Assembly: GCA_964412105.1 (NCBI GenBank)
Contig: CAYPNM010000003.1
Coordinates: forward strand, 1-64,000
Reading direction: 5' to 3'
Length of the DNA stretch: 64,000 bases
From: JAKAGZ01 sp964412105
GTDB lineage: Bacteria > Bacteroidota > Ignavibacteria > Ignavibacteriales > Ignavibacteriaceae
Shown here: positions 36,448 through 45,493 of the stretch, one piece after another
Position numbering within the stretch: the stretch's first letter is position 1
How the letters are laid out: each line of letters opens with the position of its first letter
Program-made: the position numbers and the translations under genes
The notes under the pieces: model-generated
What the model was told of the DNA's origin: nothing
Database searches by the model: none
Seen by the model: the letters and a program-made list of their open reading frames with translations, nothing else

Positions 36448-39400
36448 CTAACTAGCTTCTTGTATCCTGCAAATTGATCTGAAATTACAATATTTACAAA
36501 CTTTATATTCTCTATTTTTCAAAGTAGTAAGATTAAATTTACCGTTCGCTATCGAAATTACATATTTTTCAATCGAGTCCAGACAAATTTCAATTAAATC
36601 ATTATTAGCCGAAATTATTTCATCTTCGGTCATATTTTTCTTTCTGCTTTCTGTATTCTTTATGGGTTTTCGACCGAAATCAGAATTGGAAAATTTCAGT
36701 GAATAAATTTCTGCAGAGGTCGGATCAGAATCCACAGAAATTTGTGCATGTATTAACTTTTTTGCAGCATACATATAGAGAGGCAATTGCAGTGAAATTC
36801 CTTCGAGCAAATCTCTCGCTGTCGGCATTTTGCCCCCTGTTTTATAATCCATCACTTTAAATTTTTTATCAGCTTCATCAATGTCAATCCTGTCGATTTT
36901 ACCCCTTATATTTATATTTCTGACTGATAAATCAGTTAAAGAAGATTTATTGTAATTTCCATCACCGGGCCGACCAAATGATTCTTCAAAATATTTGGGG
37001 TTGAATCCATCCTTATTTTCTTTTTCAGCCATAAGGAATTTGAACAACAATGAATTTTTCCTTTCGCCTTTTATGCCAAGCACTTTTTCTTTCTCAAAAA
37101 ATGAAAGTGGGGAACGGAAATTTGCTTTTTCAATTTTTTCTTCCGCAACCTTAAAAATTAACTGATATGCATAATCAAAATCTTTTTCGTCGGCATCCTG
37201 TAGAATTATATTCATACGATTAAGTTCCGAATAAAATTCATACAATATAATATGAAGAAGCGTACCCATTTCTAATGCTTCAATTTCTTCTGTGGGTTCT
37301 TCAACAGGCTTCAGCTTTAAAACTCTTTCCGCAAAATATTTATAAGGACATTTAGCATAAGTCTCCAGTTGGGATATTGAATAACTCTTTTTTTCATATT
37401 CCTCTAGTTTTTCTTTTGCATCACCGTCGAGCTTCTCAAATATATTTCCGGTAAATTCTGAATCGCCAAATGGATTCTTAATTCTCTGGTTATCTATATG
37501 AATGGCATTCTCAATCTCAGAAATTTCAATTTCGCACTCTTTTAAAGCTTCGTATCCTCTTGCATCTTCAATACCCTTTTCCCCTACAAACCTGATCACT
37601 CCCTCTCTTGAAAATAGAACGCCTTCATAATCTTTTTGAGTTTTTTGAGAGACTTCAAAAAGATTAGTAAATTCTGTTAAAAAGTTAGACTCAACCAACT
37701 CTTTCTTCTCCTCATTTGCTGGAGAAACCAGATAGAGTCTTTTTTGCCAGGAACAGAGAGATTGATAGAAATGATACCTTTCTTCTCCCTGGTGCTTGAT
37801 TTCATCTTTCATATAATTTGGCGAAAAGAAAATTTCGGGAGTGTAGCGGGTGGGAAGATCTCCGTCACACAAACCGGCAATAAAAAGGTGATCGAATTCT
37901 AACCCGCGGATTTCACCAAGGGTAGTGATTTGTATGCCGTAGCTTTGTCTTTCCTTTATATTGTATCTGGTGGAATTTACCGCCGTCTTGATATGATTAA
38001 GATAAAACTTCAGAGGGAATTTTTCTTTTTCTCCATACTCGATTTTGAACAATTCAAGTAATTCAATTACAGTTTCAATTAAAACTGTAACCGCCTTAAC
38101 ATTTTCCTCGACCCTCTCTCCCCCTTGCTCCACTAGTTTGATCGGAATATTCAGTCTGTAAATCAAGTCTGCAAAATTATCAAGGAATTCCTTGAGCAGC
38201 ATTTTTTTATCAAATGGCTTAAGCAACTCATTCAAGGTTTCAATATTATCCAGAGCCATACTGTAATTTTCTTCCTTGAATGAAAGGTTGCTAAATTCTT
38301 CATCAGCTTCATCAAATTTTTGTGCGATAGCATCGTTGATTGAATTTTTCCAGTTCTGGTAGCCTGAGATTATTTTTAGCTCAACCGAAACTCTCATCAG
38401 GTTTGATTGGCAAATTCCAATTGTTTCAAGATAACCACCCGATAAGGCTCTAAGAATATTTTTATAATAGAAATCGTTTTCAAGAACTTCAAGAATATTT
38501 ATTATTGAAATGACAGGTGGCGACGCATTTAATGAGTAACGGTCAGTCAAGTTAAAAGGAATTTTATATACTGAAAATATATCCCTGATTAACGGCGAAT
38601 ATTTTTGTATCAGGTTAAATGCAATGCAGATTTTGTCTGGTTGGACTTTTTGTTCAATGATAAGATTTTTTATTTCTTTTGCTATAAGCTCAATTTCCTC
38701 TTCTCGGTTTTGTGCAGATATCCTCATTACTTTGCTTTGATAACTTTGAATTTTCTTCGATATTTCCTCCCTGAATAGTTTCTCCCTGACTGCAGATTGA
38801 AAATTGTTAATTAGTGAAACGGAAGAATCGGTAATTTGTCTAAAACCTTTTCGCTCAAGTTTATCATAACATTTATCTAGATGAGAGAAAATAGTGGGAT
38901 TGAACTTGTAATAATCAAACGAGAGAAATAATTCAATTCCGCTTAATTCAGATGTTTTATTCAATATTTCAATTTCCGGGGTGGTAAATTCATCGAAACC
39001 TTGAACTATTACAAGATTCACATTCGGGAAAAAATTCCTGAAAGTGGCTGCATATTCATTTTTCACAAATTTATTCAAATGATTATAAACGTCACCGATT
39101 TCACTGACAGAAAGCTGTTTACATTTTATCTGGTAATTTTCATAAATATCCGCAATATCTTCAGCTTTCCTTTTTTCCGATCCTTCCAACATTTCACATT
39201 CTTTTCTTAAAGTTTCAGACGTTATGCCATGCTTTTTATATTCAGAGATAACATTCTTAATGCGCCTAAGCGTACCTGATGGAATCTGCTCCCTGTAATT
39301 TGAAAAATACTTTAACTTTAATTCCTGAATGCTCTGACTCAAAAGTACGGTTGAGGCTGCATCACTCAAGATTGTTCCTTTTATTTCCGGATCTTTAAAA

Positions 39401-39612
39401 AATAATTTTGTGGAGAAAGTGCCGAGTGTCTCAAGATTTATTTTCCCGGTCGACATTCTGGGAGCAGCAGTAATTATCTTTTTCTTTAAATCCCTTATTT
39501 TTCTGTTGGTGGGTACAATAATCAATAACTCATTCAAACGGTTTGATCGTATTTTATCATCTATTTCTTGGTTAACATTAAATTTCTCCTTTTTACTTTT
39601 CGTTAGTATCAT
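36448..39612 (-). CDS. AddB-like PD-(D/E)XK nuclease
   Basis: This is a 1054-residue protein. The N-terminal 700 residues look like a UvrD-type helicase fold, as in AddB, but the expected Walker A (GxxGxGKT) is missing: the position reads 'IIVPTNRKIRDLKKK'. The C-terminal RecB-type nuclease domain has 'GKIDRIDIDEADKKFKVMDY' followed by 'KTGG' and 'LQLPLYMYA'. Four cysteines suited to a 4Fe-4S cluster are present: one in 'YAKCPYKYF', three in 'CKYCNFRSIC'. It probably serves as the AddB-type subunit in double-strand break resection. The helicase partner AddA is not in the window. It overlaps the upstream CYTH gene by 4 bases. Confidence 0.87.
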   Translation of the reverse strand: MILTKSKKEKFNVNQEIDDKIRSNRLNELLIIVPTNRKIRDLKKKIITAAPRMSTGKINLETLGTFSTKLFFKDPEIKGTILSDAASTVLLSQSIQELKLKYFSNYREQIPSGTLRRIKNVISEYKKHGITSETLRKECEMLEGSEKRKAEDIADIYENYQIKCKQLSVSEIGDVYNHLNKFVKNEYAATFRNFFPNVNLVIVQGFDEFTTPEIEILNKTSELSGIELFLSFDYYKFNPTIFSHLDKCYDKLERKGFRQITDSSVSLINNFQSAVREKLFREEISKKIQSYQSKVMRISAQNREEEIELIAKEIKNLIIEQKVQPDKICIAFNLIQKYSPLIRDIFSVYKIPFNLTDRYSLNASPPVISIINILEVLENDFYYKNILRALSGGYLETIGICQSNLMRVSVELKIISGYQNWKNSINDAIAQKFDEADEEFSNLSFKEENYSMALDNIETLNELLKPFDKKMLLKEFLDNFADLIYRLNIPIKLVEQGGERVEENVKAVTVLIETVIELLELFKIEYGEKEKFPLKFYLNHIKTAVNSTRYNIKERQSYGIQITTLGEIRGLEFDHLFIAGLCDGDLPTRYTPEIFFSPNYMKDEIKHQGEERYHFYQSLCSWQKRLYLVSPANEEKKELVESNFLTEFTNLFEVSQKTQKDYEGVLFSREGVIRFVGEKGIEDARGYEALKECEIEISEIENAIHIDNQRIKNPFGDSEFTGNIFEKLDGDAKEKLEEYEKKSYSISQLETYAKCPYKYFAERVLKLKPVEEPTEEIEALEMGTLLHIILYEFYSELNRMNIILQDADEKDFDYAYQLIFKVAEEKIEKANFRSPLSFFEKEKVLGIKGERKNSLLFKFLMAEKENKDGFNPKYFEESFGRPGDGNYNKSSLTDLSVRNINIRGKIDRIDIDEADKKFKVMDYKTGGKMPTARDLLEGISLQLPLYMYAAKKLIHAQISVDSDPTSAEIYSLKFSNSDFGRKPIKNTESRKKNMTEDEIISANNDLIEICLDSIEKYVISIANGKFNLTTLKNREYKVCKYCNFRSICRIQEAS

Positions 39613-40115
39613 TTCTTCTTTTCCAGCATCAGATCTCGGTTTGATTTTTTAATTTGTTGGTTCAAATCAAGTTTTAACAGAGTTACAATTTCATTAAATC
39701 TTTTCTTTGCATCATTTTGTCCATTTATCACTAGTGTCTCAAGTTCAAGAAAATTTCCAAGATGTTTAATCTTATCAAGATGCACTCTGGTATTCTTATA
39801 CATATAAAGCAGTCGTCTCTTTTCCACAACAGTTTCAGCCTCAAATACCTTTTTAAAAAACTTCTCTGCATTTCCTTGATTAAATTCTAATAGGCTGTAA
39901 TTCGACCAGCGGTTTGGGGAATTTTCATTACGATTGTACTGAATTAAAGTTTCCTTGCCATTTTCAATTCTTAATTTTAATAGCCCTTTTGAGTTCTTGT
40001 AATATATATCTTTTTGATTCAGTGTGGATATAAACTTGGCGCCTATTATTTCAAGTTTATTCTTAATTTCATTGAATGAAGCGAATTTTATTTTTACTTC
40101 AAGATTTTGAGGCAT
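39609..40115 (-). CDS. CYTH-domain protein (CyaB-type class IV adenylate cyclase-like)
   Basis: This is a 168-residue single-domain protein. The opening 'NLEVKIK' matches the NLExK form of the CYTH phosphate-binding motif. Alternating basic and acidic strand residues follow ('KLRIENGKETLIQYNR', 'KKRRLLYMYKNTRVHLDKI' type pattern, 'FLELETLV'). CYTH enzymes act on triphosphates: class IV adenylate cyclase, thiamine triphosphatase or inorganic triphosphatase. Which of these applies cannot be read here. It is translationally coupled to the AddB-like gene by a 4-base overlap, an unexpected pairing that may only reflect compaction. Confidence 0.85.
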   Translation of the reverse strand: MPQNLEVKIKFASFNEIKNKLEIIGAKFISTLNQKDIYYKNSKGLLKLRIENGKETLIQYNRNENSPNRWSNYSLLEFNQGNAEKFFKKVFEAETVVEKRRLLYMYKNTRVHLDKIKHLGNFLELETLVINGQNDAKKRFNEIVTLLKLDLNQQIKKSNRDLMLEKKK

Positions 40116-40375
40116 AATTTTATTTTGTTAATTCTGGTTTGTTTCTTTTCCTTTTTCTTGGCCATTTAAAGTCGCCGCTTATTTCCTACGCATTTTATTG
40201 TTCCCCAAAAATATTGACAAAAATAGAATCCAGGCACAACTAAAAGCTACCCCCTCATGTTAATGTTTAGAAAAATAGTGCTATTTAAGAATAGTTTTAG
40301 TTACTTAATTACTTTTTTTATATGTTGAAATTGTTTTAAGGTTCATTATTTTTATGATAATAATATTGGTGCGAT

Positions 40376-41023
40376 ATGAAATTCTTAACATTACTGGCAA
40401 TATTACTAATTAGCTTTATAAATGTAAATGCGCAGGGAATTGGTAGAATAGTTCCACCTAAGCCACCTGAAGTTTTTCCGCCCAATGCTTTAGGAGGAGA
40501 TCTTGTTTTTACTGAAGGCGGTTTTGGCCTGGGTGCTTTCTACAGGCATTCCTTCTCAAGTGAATTAACTCTCGTTTCGACATTCTCAATGTCAGAATAT
40601 CAGGGGAAAAATGAATTTACCTTTATCGATCCATATACACTGCAAACCTTCACTTATGGAAAAGTTAACAGAATCTTTCTAATTCCACTAACTGTGGGAT
40701 TGCAATTTAGAATGTTTGAAGAATCACTCTCAGATAATCTCAGACCATTTGTGGAGTTTGGCGTTGGACCTACATTTGTGCTTAATACTCCCTACGATCA
40801 GGAGTTTTTAAAAAGTTTTGGATCTGCCCATAACAATATGGCCGGAGGAGGGTATGTAGGTTTTGGGGCAAACTTTGGTACCGATAAATCAAGCCTGGTT
40901 GGCCTAAATATCCGATATTATTATATCCACCTGCTTAGTGGCAGCGTTGAAAGCCTGATTAATGAACCATTAAAAGATTTTGGTGAAATATATATTTCAT
41001 TAAGCATCGGATTTATGTATTGA
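40376..41023 (+). CDS. Small outer-membrane beta-barrel protein
   Basis: This 215-residue protein has a signal peptide (1-19, ending 'NVNAQG'). A Pro-rich linker 'RIVPPKPPEVFPPNA' is followed by alternating beta-strands ('GGFGLGAFYRHSFSSELTLV', 'VGLQFRMFEESLSDNLRPFV') and a C-terminal aromatic ending 'SIGFMY'. The pattern fits an 8-strand OmpA/OmpX-like barrel (outer membrane beta-barrel family). Function is unknown. The stop TGA overlaps the TTG start of the next gene. Confidence 0.8.
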   Translation: MKFLTLLAILLISFINVNAQGIGRIVPPKPPEVFPPNALGGDLVFTEGGFGLGAFYRHSFSSELTLVSTFSMSEYQGKNEFTFIDPYTLQTFTYGKVNRIFLIPLTVGLQFRMFEESLSDNLRPFVEFGVGPTFVLNTPYDQEFLKSFGSAHNNMAGGGYVGFGANFGTDKSSLVGLNIRYYYIHLLSGSVESLINEPLKDFGEIYISLSIGFMY

Positions 41024-41748
41024 GTAATACCATACAGAAATTTAATGGTTTTAATCCCGGTATTTTCTCATTTTTCAGATCGCTTGAAAGAAACAATACC
41101 TTGGAATGGTTCTCAAAAAACCGAAAACAATACCAGGATGTGCTGGTTAAACCAGCGCGCGAATATGTTGAGGCAATCGGTGAATTCTTTAATCATTTAA
41201 ATCCTGCAATAAGAACTGAACCAAAATTTAATAAAACACTGATGCGCATCAACAAGGATATGCGCTTTGCTAAGGGAACTCCCTACAGAACTTATTTCCT
41301 TATTCATTTCGGAAGATTTAAAATGGACAGCGAATTCTTTATCTATTTTGATAAATATGGAATGGAATATGGCATGTTTTTGAATAATTCGGAAAGCAAT
41401 GATCTCTGGTTCAAAATTAACCTCGAGAAATATAAAAAGGAAATAATACTAACATTTGACAAGTATCAATTAAACAACAAGTTCGACCTCTGCACATTTG
41501 GTCAGGACATTGATCTCGTTCAAAGAAGAGTAGATCTTAATAAGCATTTTAAAAAACTTTCTGATTTGGAATACATCCTTTTACAGAAAAATTATGATAA
41601 AAAGAAAAAGTCTATTATGTCCCCGAATTTTTTGAACGAATCGATCAGAACTTTTTCTAAATTGTACCCCGTTTACTGCTTTGCTATTTCCCCCGATCCA
41701 TTGAAGTTGATACAGGACTTCGAAGAAAGGATGGGAATCGCATATTGA
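41020..41748 (+). CDS. DUF2461/TIGR02453-family protein
   Basis: This 242-residue cytoplasmic protein shows the family pattern 'FFRSLERNNTLEWFSKNRKQ' (about 17-36), 'FNKTLMRINKDMRFAKGTPY' (about 68-87) and 'YRTYFLIHFGR'. The start is TTG at 41020, overlapping the stop of the barrel gene in a TTGA arrangement; the only nearby ATG (41015) is out of frame. Function of the family is not established. It is convergent with the thioredoxin-like gene, with no space between them. Confidence 0.85.
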   Translation: MSNTIQKFNGFNPGIFSFFRSLERNNTLEWFSKNRKQYQDVLVKPAREYVEAIGEFFNHLNPAIRTEPKFNKTLMRINKDMRFAKGTPYRTYFLIHFGRFKMDSEFFIYFDKYGMEYGMFLNNSESNDLWFKINLEKYKKEIILTFDKYQLNNKFDLCTFGQDIDLVQRRVDLNKHFKKLSDLEYILLQKNYDKKKKSIMSPNFLNESIRTFSKLYPVYCFAISPDPLKLIQDFEERMGIAY

Positions 41749-42294
41749 TTATTGCTGTTTCCATTTAATTGTACAGCCGATTGAAAATGTTTCAGGTACG
41801 GAAATTTCTTTATGGGCAAGCAGTTCGTCCAGAGCATTACGAAGATATTTTGACTTAACTTTTTCAGGCTCCTTCCAGTTATCATCTATTTTGCCATGGT
41901 ATACAAGTTTTCTCTCATCGTCAAATACAAAAATTTCTGGTGTGTGTGATGCATCAAATTTTTTGGCAATCGATTGATCCTCATCTCTCAGGTAAGGAAA
42001 ATTAAACCTTTTTTCTTCAGCCCGTTTTAACATATTTTGAAATGAGTCTTCTTCATATTGGCTGTCATCATTTGAGTTTATTGCTAGAAGAGCCACTTCT
42101 CTTTCTTCATAGTCCTTCTGAATTGAAATTATCCTGTCCTCGTATGCCTGAACATACGGACAATGGTTACAACTAAAAATAATTATAAGTGCTTTTTTAC
42201 CCTTATATGTATTAGAGCTGTAAATTTTGCCATCAATTCCTTTCAAATCAAATGCCGGCATAGATGAACCAATTTTTAGTGTTTTTGTCGCCAT
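41749..42294 (-). CDS. Thioredoxin-like redoxin (AhpC/TSA family)
   Basis: This is a 181-residue cytoplasmic protein without a signal peptide. The thioredoxin fold is visible in 'KIGSSMPAFDLKGIDGKIYS' (7-26). The redox site is 'FSCNHCPYVQAYEDRI' with C42 and C45 (C-N-H-C), followed by 'ALLAINSNDDSQYEEDSF' and the cis-Pro region 'DASHTPEIFVFDDERKLVYH'. This CNHC-type group is widespread in Bacteroidota and annotated as thioredoxin family or peroxiredoxin-like. Reductase or peroxidase activity is likely, but the substrate is unknown. Confidence 0.92.
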   Translation of the reverse strand: MATKTLKIGSSMPAFDLKGIDGKIYSSNTYKGKKALIIIFSCNHCPYVQAYEDRIISIQKDYEEREVALLAINSNDDSQYEEDSFQNMLKRAEEKRFNFPYLRDEDQSIAKKFDASHTPEIFVFDDERKLVYHGKIDDNWKEPEKVKSKYLRNALDELLAHKEISVPETFSIGCTIKWKQQ

Positions 42295-42394
42295 ATTTAA
42301 CCTTTGTTAGTTTTTAAAATCTTTTTAGTTTATGATTGAAGATATAACTAAATTTCAGTGAGTGGAAGAATTTATTTTAATAATATAAAATAAA

Positions 42395-43807
42395 ATGATA
42401 TCCGATTCAGAATTTACAAGGTACCTGTATTACGGACACGAAGATTATATTGAAAAAGATCTTGTAAATAGAAGATTTAAGCATTCCGACATCATCCCTC
42501 TCATCAACAAAATTAAAAATACAGATAAATTTAAAATCAAAAAAGCCGGAACATCTACCGAAGGAAGAGATATATTCTTAATTTCTTACGGAAAAGGTAA
42601 AACAAAAATTCTTCTATGGTCCCAGATGCATGGTGATGAGACCACTGCAACTATGGCTATCTTCGATATTCTTAATTTTCTTTCTTCCGATAAGGATTTT
42701 AAAGAATTAAAAAATGAACTTCAGAAAAAGCTCACAATTTATTTTATGCCTATGCTCAATCCGGACGGAGCAGAGGTTTTTCAAAGAAATAATACGATGG
42801 GGATCGACATTAACCGGGATGCTCGCCGTTTGCAGTCCGATGAAGCAAAATTATTGCTGAAATATTTTAGAGAATTGAAAGCAAACTTCGGTTTTAATCT
42901 TCACGATCAGAGCACAAGATATTCTGTTGGAAAGACTTTCAAGCCGGTCACGATTTCATTTCTTGCTCCCCCCTTTAATGAAAAAGTTATGATGAATATT
43001 GCCAGAGGAAATGCTGCAAAACTCATTTCGAAACTTTACAACTTGCTTTCCGAATTTATACCTGGCCATATTGCGAGATACAAGGATGAATTTGAACCTA
43101 GAGCATTTGGAGATCTTTTACAAAAACTTGGTACTTCAACGATCTTGATTGAATCAGGAGGTTGGAAAAATGATCCGGAAAAACAATTTATAAGAAAATT
43201 GAATTTTATTGCACTTCTCTGCTCTTTTAAAATAATAGCTGAAAAAAGCTATAATAACGCCAAAATTAAAACATATGAGTCAATCCCTGAAAACCAGGAA
43301 TTTATTAGAGATATTATCTTCAGGAACATTTCATACATTAAAAATGGTAAAAAAATATTGATTGATATTGCTGTTAACCTCGAAGAAATAAATACCAAAG
43401 ATTTCAGGAATTTCTTCTATAAATCCATTATTGATGATATTGGAGATCTCTCAGGATTGTATGGTTATGAAGATCACGATTTTACAGGCCTAACCGTTGA
43501 GTATGGAAGAACTTACAGAGGAAAAAGCTTTAGCGAGAAGGAGTTATACGGGCTGAACTTCTGTGAATTCTATAAAAATGGGTACACAAATATAAGGGTC
43601 AAGCAATGCGAAAATTTAGAATACAGCAATTTTCCTATAAATCTTGTTAGAAATTATTCAGAAAAAATAGAGGATGAAATTAGGACTGAATTACCTGCAA
43701 ATTTTATTCTTCGTAAAAATTCAGTTGTAAAATATGCAGTTATTAACGGTTTCCTTAAGTCTATTAGAAGTGACTCAGGTCAGGTCAAAAATGGGATCAT
43801 TTACTAG
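42395..43807 (+). CDS. M14-family zinc carboxypeptidase
   Basis: This is a 470-residue protein without an obvious signal peptide. Zinc ligands are H79 and E82 in 'WSQMHGDETTATMA' and H170 in 'FGFNLHDQS'. The substrate-binding segment is 'LNPDGAEVFQRNN' and 'GIDINRDARR'. The catalytic Glu is probably in 'STILIESGGW'. The C-terminal 180 residues form an unassigned domain. It belongs to the M14 (carboxypeptidase A-like) family; a cytoplasmic location would suggest peptidoglycan peptide or small peptide turnover. It stands 65 bases upstream of the sigma factor gene on the same strand. Confidence 0.88.
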   Translation: MISDSEFTRYLYYGHEDYIEKDLVNRRFKHSDIIPLINKIKNTDKFKIKKAGTSTEGRDIFLISYGKGKTKILLWSQMHGDETTATMAIFDILNFLSSDKDFKELKNELQKKLTIYFMPMLNPDGAEVFQRNNTMGIDINRDARRLQSDEAKLLLKYFRELKANFGFNLHDQSTRYSVGKTFKPVTISFLAPPFNEKVMMNIARGNAAKLISKLYNLLSEFIPGHIARYKDEFEPRAFGDLLQKLGTSTILIESGGWKNDPEKQFIRKLNFIALLCSFKIIAEKSYNNAKIKTYESIPENQEFIRDIIFRNISYIKNGKKILIDIAVNLEEINTKDFRNFFYKSIIDDIGDLSGLYGYEDHDFTGLTVEYGRTYRGKSFSEKELYGLNFCEFYKNGYTNIRVKQCENLEYSNFPINLVRNYSEKIEDEIRTELPANFILRKNSVVKYAVINGFLKSIRSDSGQVKNGIIY

Positions 43808-43872
43808 ATGAATCTTAATTTTACCTCATTTTTTCTTATATTGGCACAAATTTATGTATAAAATGCTAGAAC

Positions 43873-44466
43873 ATGCTTCCATTTCTATTTGCTATGCTGG
43901 ATAATCAAAAACAGTTATATGCAGACTTTGAGGCGGAAGCCATACCACATATGGACTCCCTGTACAATTTTGCGCTGCGAATGACCGGGGATACTGATGA
44001 TGCAAATGATCTGATACAGGAGACTTACTTAAAATCCTTCCGGTTCTTCGAAAAATTTGAAAAAGGAACTAATTGCAAAGCTTGGTTGTTTCGTATAATG
44101 AAGAATACATATATCAACTCTTATAGAAAAAATGTTAAAGAACCTGATAAGGTTGATTATGAAGAAATTGAAAACTTTTACGAGAATATTAAATCTTCGT
44201 GGAGCAATACTTCACATCTGGAAAAAGATTTATACGATAATCTGCTGGATGATGAAATTTCGGAAGCCGTTAATTCTCTGCCGGAAGATTTTAGGACAGT
44301 AATAATCTTGTGCGATATTGAAGGATTCTCGTATGAAGAAATTGCAAACTTTGTCGATTGTCCCATAGGGACAGTAAGATCAAGGCTGCATAGAGCAAGA
44401 AAAATTCTATTTACAAAACTTTATAAATACGCTGAAGGAAAAGGTTACATAACGTCAAATAAGTGA
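43873..44466 (+). CDS. ECF-type RNA polymerase sigma factor
   Basis: This is a 197-residue sigma-70 family protein. Region 2 is 'DANDLIQETYLKSFRFFEKF' with 'CKAWLFRIMKNTYINSYRK'. Region 4 is 'VIILCDIEGFSYEEIANF' followed by 'GTVRSRLHRARKIL', a helix-turn-helix for the -35 element. Either ATG 43873 or ATG 43894 ('MLDNQKQLY') could start translation; the latter fits the family better. A membrane-anchored anti-sigma-like protein follows 21 bases downstream, the usual arrangement for envelope-stress control. The regulon cannot be named. Confidence 0.94.
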   Translation: MLPFLFAMLDNQKQLYADFEAEAIPHMDSLYNFALRMTGDTDDANDLIQETYLKSFRFFEKFEKGTNCKAWLFRIMKNTYINSYRKNVKEPDKVDYEEIENFYENIKSSWSNTSHLEKDLYDNLLDDEISEAVNSLPEDFRTVIILCDIEGFSYEEIANFVDCPIGTVRSRLHRARKILFTKLYKYAEGKGYITSNK

Positions 44467-44487
44467 CAATAGTAATCTTTAATCATC

Positions 44488-45312
44488 ATGGAAAACAAAA
44501 GGAATAAAGACTTTATCACTGCCTACCTGGATAATGAATTAAAAAACCAGGCAGAACTTAACAATTTTAAGAAGGAGCTGGAAAAAGATCCTTCCCTGGA
44601 ATTTGATCTGAACGCTGAATCGTTAACAAAAAAAATGTTAACAAATAAATTAAGAATTAATAACACACCTGATAATATTAAAAGAAAAATCCTGAAAAAT
44701 TTATCCATAGAAAGTATTGCTTCAAAAAACAAAAATGCATTAGTCTCAAGAATTTATTCGAAAAGATTTATTACTTTTAGTACTGTTGGAATTATCTTGC
44801 TAGCCTTGCTTCTTCTTTTAATAAACAGACCCGATCAAACTTATACCAATTTCTCAGAGCAAACCGGAAATAATAATATGTTAGTCATGGCCAGAACATA
44901 TTTTGAAGATTTCCTTGTCGGGAAAAATAATCCCCAGTTTAACTCAAATAATCTGGATGAAATTAAAAACTTTTTCAAATTACAGGGCGTTAAATATGAT
45001 ATTTTCATTCCAGAATATAATAATTATTCTCTGGCCGGCGTTTCAGTTTTAGAACATCACGGAGAAAAGTTTGCCCATCAGATTTACACGGATAAAAACG
45101 GGAATTTTATTTATATTTTTCAGGTACACGAAAATTATTTTAAGGGCGATAGCATTATCAGGCTAACTGAAGATCTAATGAATTACTTAAGAAAGGGGAA
45201 TAAGTACATATCAAGACAGAAAAATTATATCGCCGTGCTGAAGAAGAAAAATGAAAATGTGCTGGCCCTTGTTTCAAATTCACCAGATGCTGATCTCCCT
45301 GATAATTTCTGA
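44488..45312 (+). CDS. Anti-sigma factor-like membrane protein
   Basis: This is a 274-residue protein with a short cytoplasmic N-terminal region (1-90) of the kind 'FITAYLDNELKNQAELNNFK', typical of anti-sigma factors. A single membrane helix lies at about 93-113 ('FITFSTVGIILLALLLLLIN'). A 160-residue periplasmic domain follows. The classic zinc HxxxCxxC motif of ZAS anti-sigma factors is absent, so binding would be zinc-independent. It is encoded directly behind the ECF sigma gene, whose product it is expected to hold at the membrane. This assignment rests on context plus topology. Confidence 0.8.
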   Translation: MENKRNKDFITAYLDNELKNQAELNNFKKELEKDPSLEFDLNAESLTKKMLTNKLRINNTPDNIKRKILKNLSIESIASKNKNALVSRIYSKRFITFSTVGIILLALLLLLINRPDQTYTNFSEQTGNNNMLVMARTYFEDFLVGKNNPQFNSNNLDEIKNFFKLQGVKYDIFIPEYNNYSLAGVSVLEHHGEKFAHQIYTDKNGNFIYIFQVHENYFKGDSIIRLTEDLMNYLRKGNKYISRQKNYIAVLKKKNENVLALVSNSPDADLPDNF

Positions 45313-45333
45313 ATAAACTAAAAAGGGGTATAT

Positions 45334-45493
45334 ATGTTCGATGCTCAGAACATTCTGCTTCCTACCGATTTCAGAAATTTTTCTTTATCTACAGCTAATT
45401 TTTTATACTCTACTTGGAATTATTGCAGAAAAGGTGATTAGATATTCAAAAATCCCCGTGTTGGTAATTAATCCTTCGAATAAAGAGAAATAG
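45334..45493 (+). pseudogene. Remnant of a universal stress protein (UspA) gene
   Basis: From the ATG at 45334, behind AAAAGGGG, the frame reads 'MFDAQNILLPTDFRNFSLST', a typical UspA N-terminus. It soon stops at TAG (45451-45453 region). In the +1 frame the same stretch continues as 'IIAEKVIRYSKIPVLVINPS' followed by 'NKEK' and TAG at 45491-45493, a typical UspA C-terminus. About 100 central residues are missing, and the two ends are fused out of frame. It is an internally deleted pseudogene. Confidence 0.8.
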
